Source: Candidatus Saccharicenans sp. (GTDB lineage: Bacteria; Acidobacteriota; Aminicenantia; Aminicenantales; Saccharicenantaceae). Taken from it: 6,067 bases of DNA. Under the pieces are notes generated by a model. That model was not told the origin of the DNA. It saw only the letters and a program-made list of their open reading frames with translations, and did no database searches. A program made the translations under genes and the position numbers. How positions within the stretch are numbered: position 1 is the first letter of the stretch; every line of letters begins with the position of its first letter. Positions 5,422 to 6,067 of the stretch are shown here, in pieces. The stretch lies in assembly GCA_024653405.1 (NCBI GenBank), contig JANLGB010000137.1, forward strand, positions 1 through 6,067, given 5' to 3'.

Positions 5422-5815
5422 AATCATCAGCCAACTGGACTTTTCTTTCTTTGGCTCTGGTCAGCATAAAATAGAGGCCGACAACTTCCTTAAAAAAGAC
5501 AATGCCGTGCTCTTAGACCTGCGGGCCAGGGAAGAAACCGAAACACTTAAATTAAGCCTAAGGCATCACCTGCCGGTGCTGGAAATTCCTTTTCACGAAC
5601 TACCGGCGCGGTTAAACGAGCTCCCCCGGGACAAATTCATCGGCCTTTTTGGTTCGAGCGGGGTTCGTAGCTCCATGGCCTTCATTTACTTGAAGGCCCA
5701 GGGCTTCGAGAATATCCGCCTCGTGGATGGAGGCTACGAGCAACTGGTCGAGGCTCTCAAGCCGGGTAAAATTTTCAAGCGTATAAATAACCAAATAAAC
5801 AGCAAGGATACATAA
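5405..5815 (+). CDS. Rhodanese-like protein lacking the catalytic cysteine
   Basis: This 136-residue single-domain protein starts at ATG 5405, seven bases after GGAAGGAG (5390-5397). Rhodanese-fold signatures are VLLDLRAREE (35-44, the usual DxR motif), LPVLEIPFHELPARLNELP (56-74), the active-site-loop position FIGLFGSSGVRSS (78-90) and FENIRLVDGGYEQL (101-114). Normal rhodaneses have Cys at the first position of the C-x-x-G-x-R loop to carry persulfide sulfur. Here it is Gly83 (GGT codon), followed by G86 and R88 in their usual places, so classical sulfurtransferase activity is not expected. It could still bind sulfur compounds, anions or a partner protein. No signal peptide is seen, so it is probably cytoplasmic. 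It sits between the coupled leader and, 9 nt downstream, the TauE-like membrane gene; such rhodanese-permease pairs are common in sulfur oxidisers and sulfate reducers. Confidence 0.88.
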   Translation: MNKLDKIISQLDFSFFGSGQHKIEADNFLKKDNAVLLDLRAREETETLKLSLRHHLPVLEIPFHELPARLNELPRDKFIGLFGSSGVRSSMAFIYLKAQGFENIRLVDGGYEQLVEALKPGKIFKRINNQINSKDT

Positions 5816-5824
5816 GGAAATATA

Positions 5825-6067
5825 ATGAATATCTGGTTGTTGGCTTTAATCATCCTGGTGATTGCGGTCTTCATTACTATGACCGGTCATGGAGGATGAA
5901 ACTTTTTCATCATCGCCCTGGTGCTGGCCGGGATAAACATGCACGTGGCCGCCACCTCGGTTCAGTTCATCTTATTCACCGTGGCCTTTTTCGCTATGAT
6001 TGTCTTCGGTACCAAGAAATTCGTCGAGTGGAAAATGGCCGTTCTGCTGGGCGTTTTAATCGCCGTG
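5825..6067 (+). CDS. TauE/SafE-type (TSUP) membrane protein, N-terminal part, with in-frame TGA: candidate selenoprotein
   Basis: ATG 5825 follows AAGGA (5814-5818), which overlaps the rhodanese stop, so the two genes are coupled. The frame is open to the window edge (81 codons) except for TGA at codon 25 (5897-5899). Residues about 3-20, 26-38, 45-62 and 70-81 are hydrophobic membrane segments. The reading TGHGG-[TGA]-NFFIIALVLAG, then MHVAATSVQFILF (39-51) and KKFVEWKMAVLLG (64-76) matches TauE/SafE (sulfite exporter/anion permease) proteins, where, from memory, TGxGGGNFxVxxLVLAG and MHxAATxxQFILF recur. Homology continues straight across the TGA in the same frame, so there is no frameshift. 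Either UGA is read as selenocysteine, supported by a SECIS-like hairpin just downstream, or a Gly codon (GGA) mutated to TGA and the gene is broken. If UGA stops, only a 24-residue hydrophobic peptide is made, unless translation restarts at ATG 5939. Confidence 0.8.
5897..5941 (+). promoter_or_regulatory. UGA plus candidate bacterial SECIS element
   Basis: After UGA (5897-5899), three short helices can stack: CAU/AUG (5908-5910 with 5939-5941), AUC/GAU (5912-5914 with 5932-5934) and GCC/GGC (5915-5917 with 5926-5928). The apical loop CUGGUGCU (5918-5925) carries GGU 20 nt after the UGA. Escherichia coli fdhF has GGU about 18 nt after its UGA, and known bacterial SECIS spacing is about 16-37 nt. 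The stem is weak and has a 3-nt bulge. Two rivals exist: CCUGG/CCGGG with loop UGCUGG, and a perfect 7-bp GATGAAA/TTTCATC hairpin (5895-5911) that contains the UGA. I consider this a possible, not proven, SelB-binding site. Confidence 0.45.

Noticed and set aside
5825..6067. Frameshift as the explanation for the stop in the TauE-like gene
   Set aside because: Family-like residues continue in the same frame on both sides of the TGA, so no insertion or deletion is needed.

Overview
The window looks like part of the chromosome of an anaerobic, moderately GC-rich bacterium. An exported DUF5916/CBM9-type protein, a membrane diguanylate cyclase and a small-protein/rhodanese/TauE cluster would suit Desulfobacterota-like syntrophs or sulfur-cycle anaerobes, or Aminicenantes-like bacteria. 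Nothing here fixes the taxon. I see no rRNA, tRNA, CRISPR array, insertion sequence or phage gene.

Left half (about 1-3702), minus strand. Three genes are read leftward: a PHP-domain metal hydrolase (2527-3702), a GAF-GGDEF diguanylate cyclase (704-2074) and the N-terminal part of an exported CBM9/DUF5916 protein (568 to beyond position 1). The gaps between them carry three related palindromes with GGGGACA/TGTCCCC arms. Each is followed on the minus strand by a T-run, so each looks like an intrinsic terminator. One sits 3 nt after the cyclase stop codon. The cyclase has its own TATAAT-like -10 box and a strong AAGGAGGG ribosome binding site, which sets its start about 30 codons inside the longest open frame.

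Right half (about 3845-6067), plus strand. It starts with a Gly/Pro-rich stretch whose coding frame is uncertain, then a 78-residue zinc-ribbon protein and a 124-residue Gly/Tyr-rich protein with a C-terminal coiled coil (DUF5320-like). A 437-nt gap follows. Then comes a tight translationally coupled set: a 26-codon leader ORF, a rhodanese-like protein with Gly in place of the catalytic Cys, and the start of a TauE/SafE-type membrane protein that runs off the window.

The most striking feature is in this last gene. Codon 25 is an in-frame TGA (5897-5899), and clear membrane-protein coding continues past it in the same frame to the window edge. Downstream, a weak stem-loop puts a GGU in the apical loop 20 nt after the UGA, the layout of a bacterial SECIS element. 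The gene is therefore a candidate selenoprotein transporter. A nonsense mutation (GGA to TGA) or a sequencing error is the main rival explanation. The plus-strand genes together suggest a sulfur, selenium or metal handling module, but this rests on family context only.
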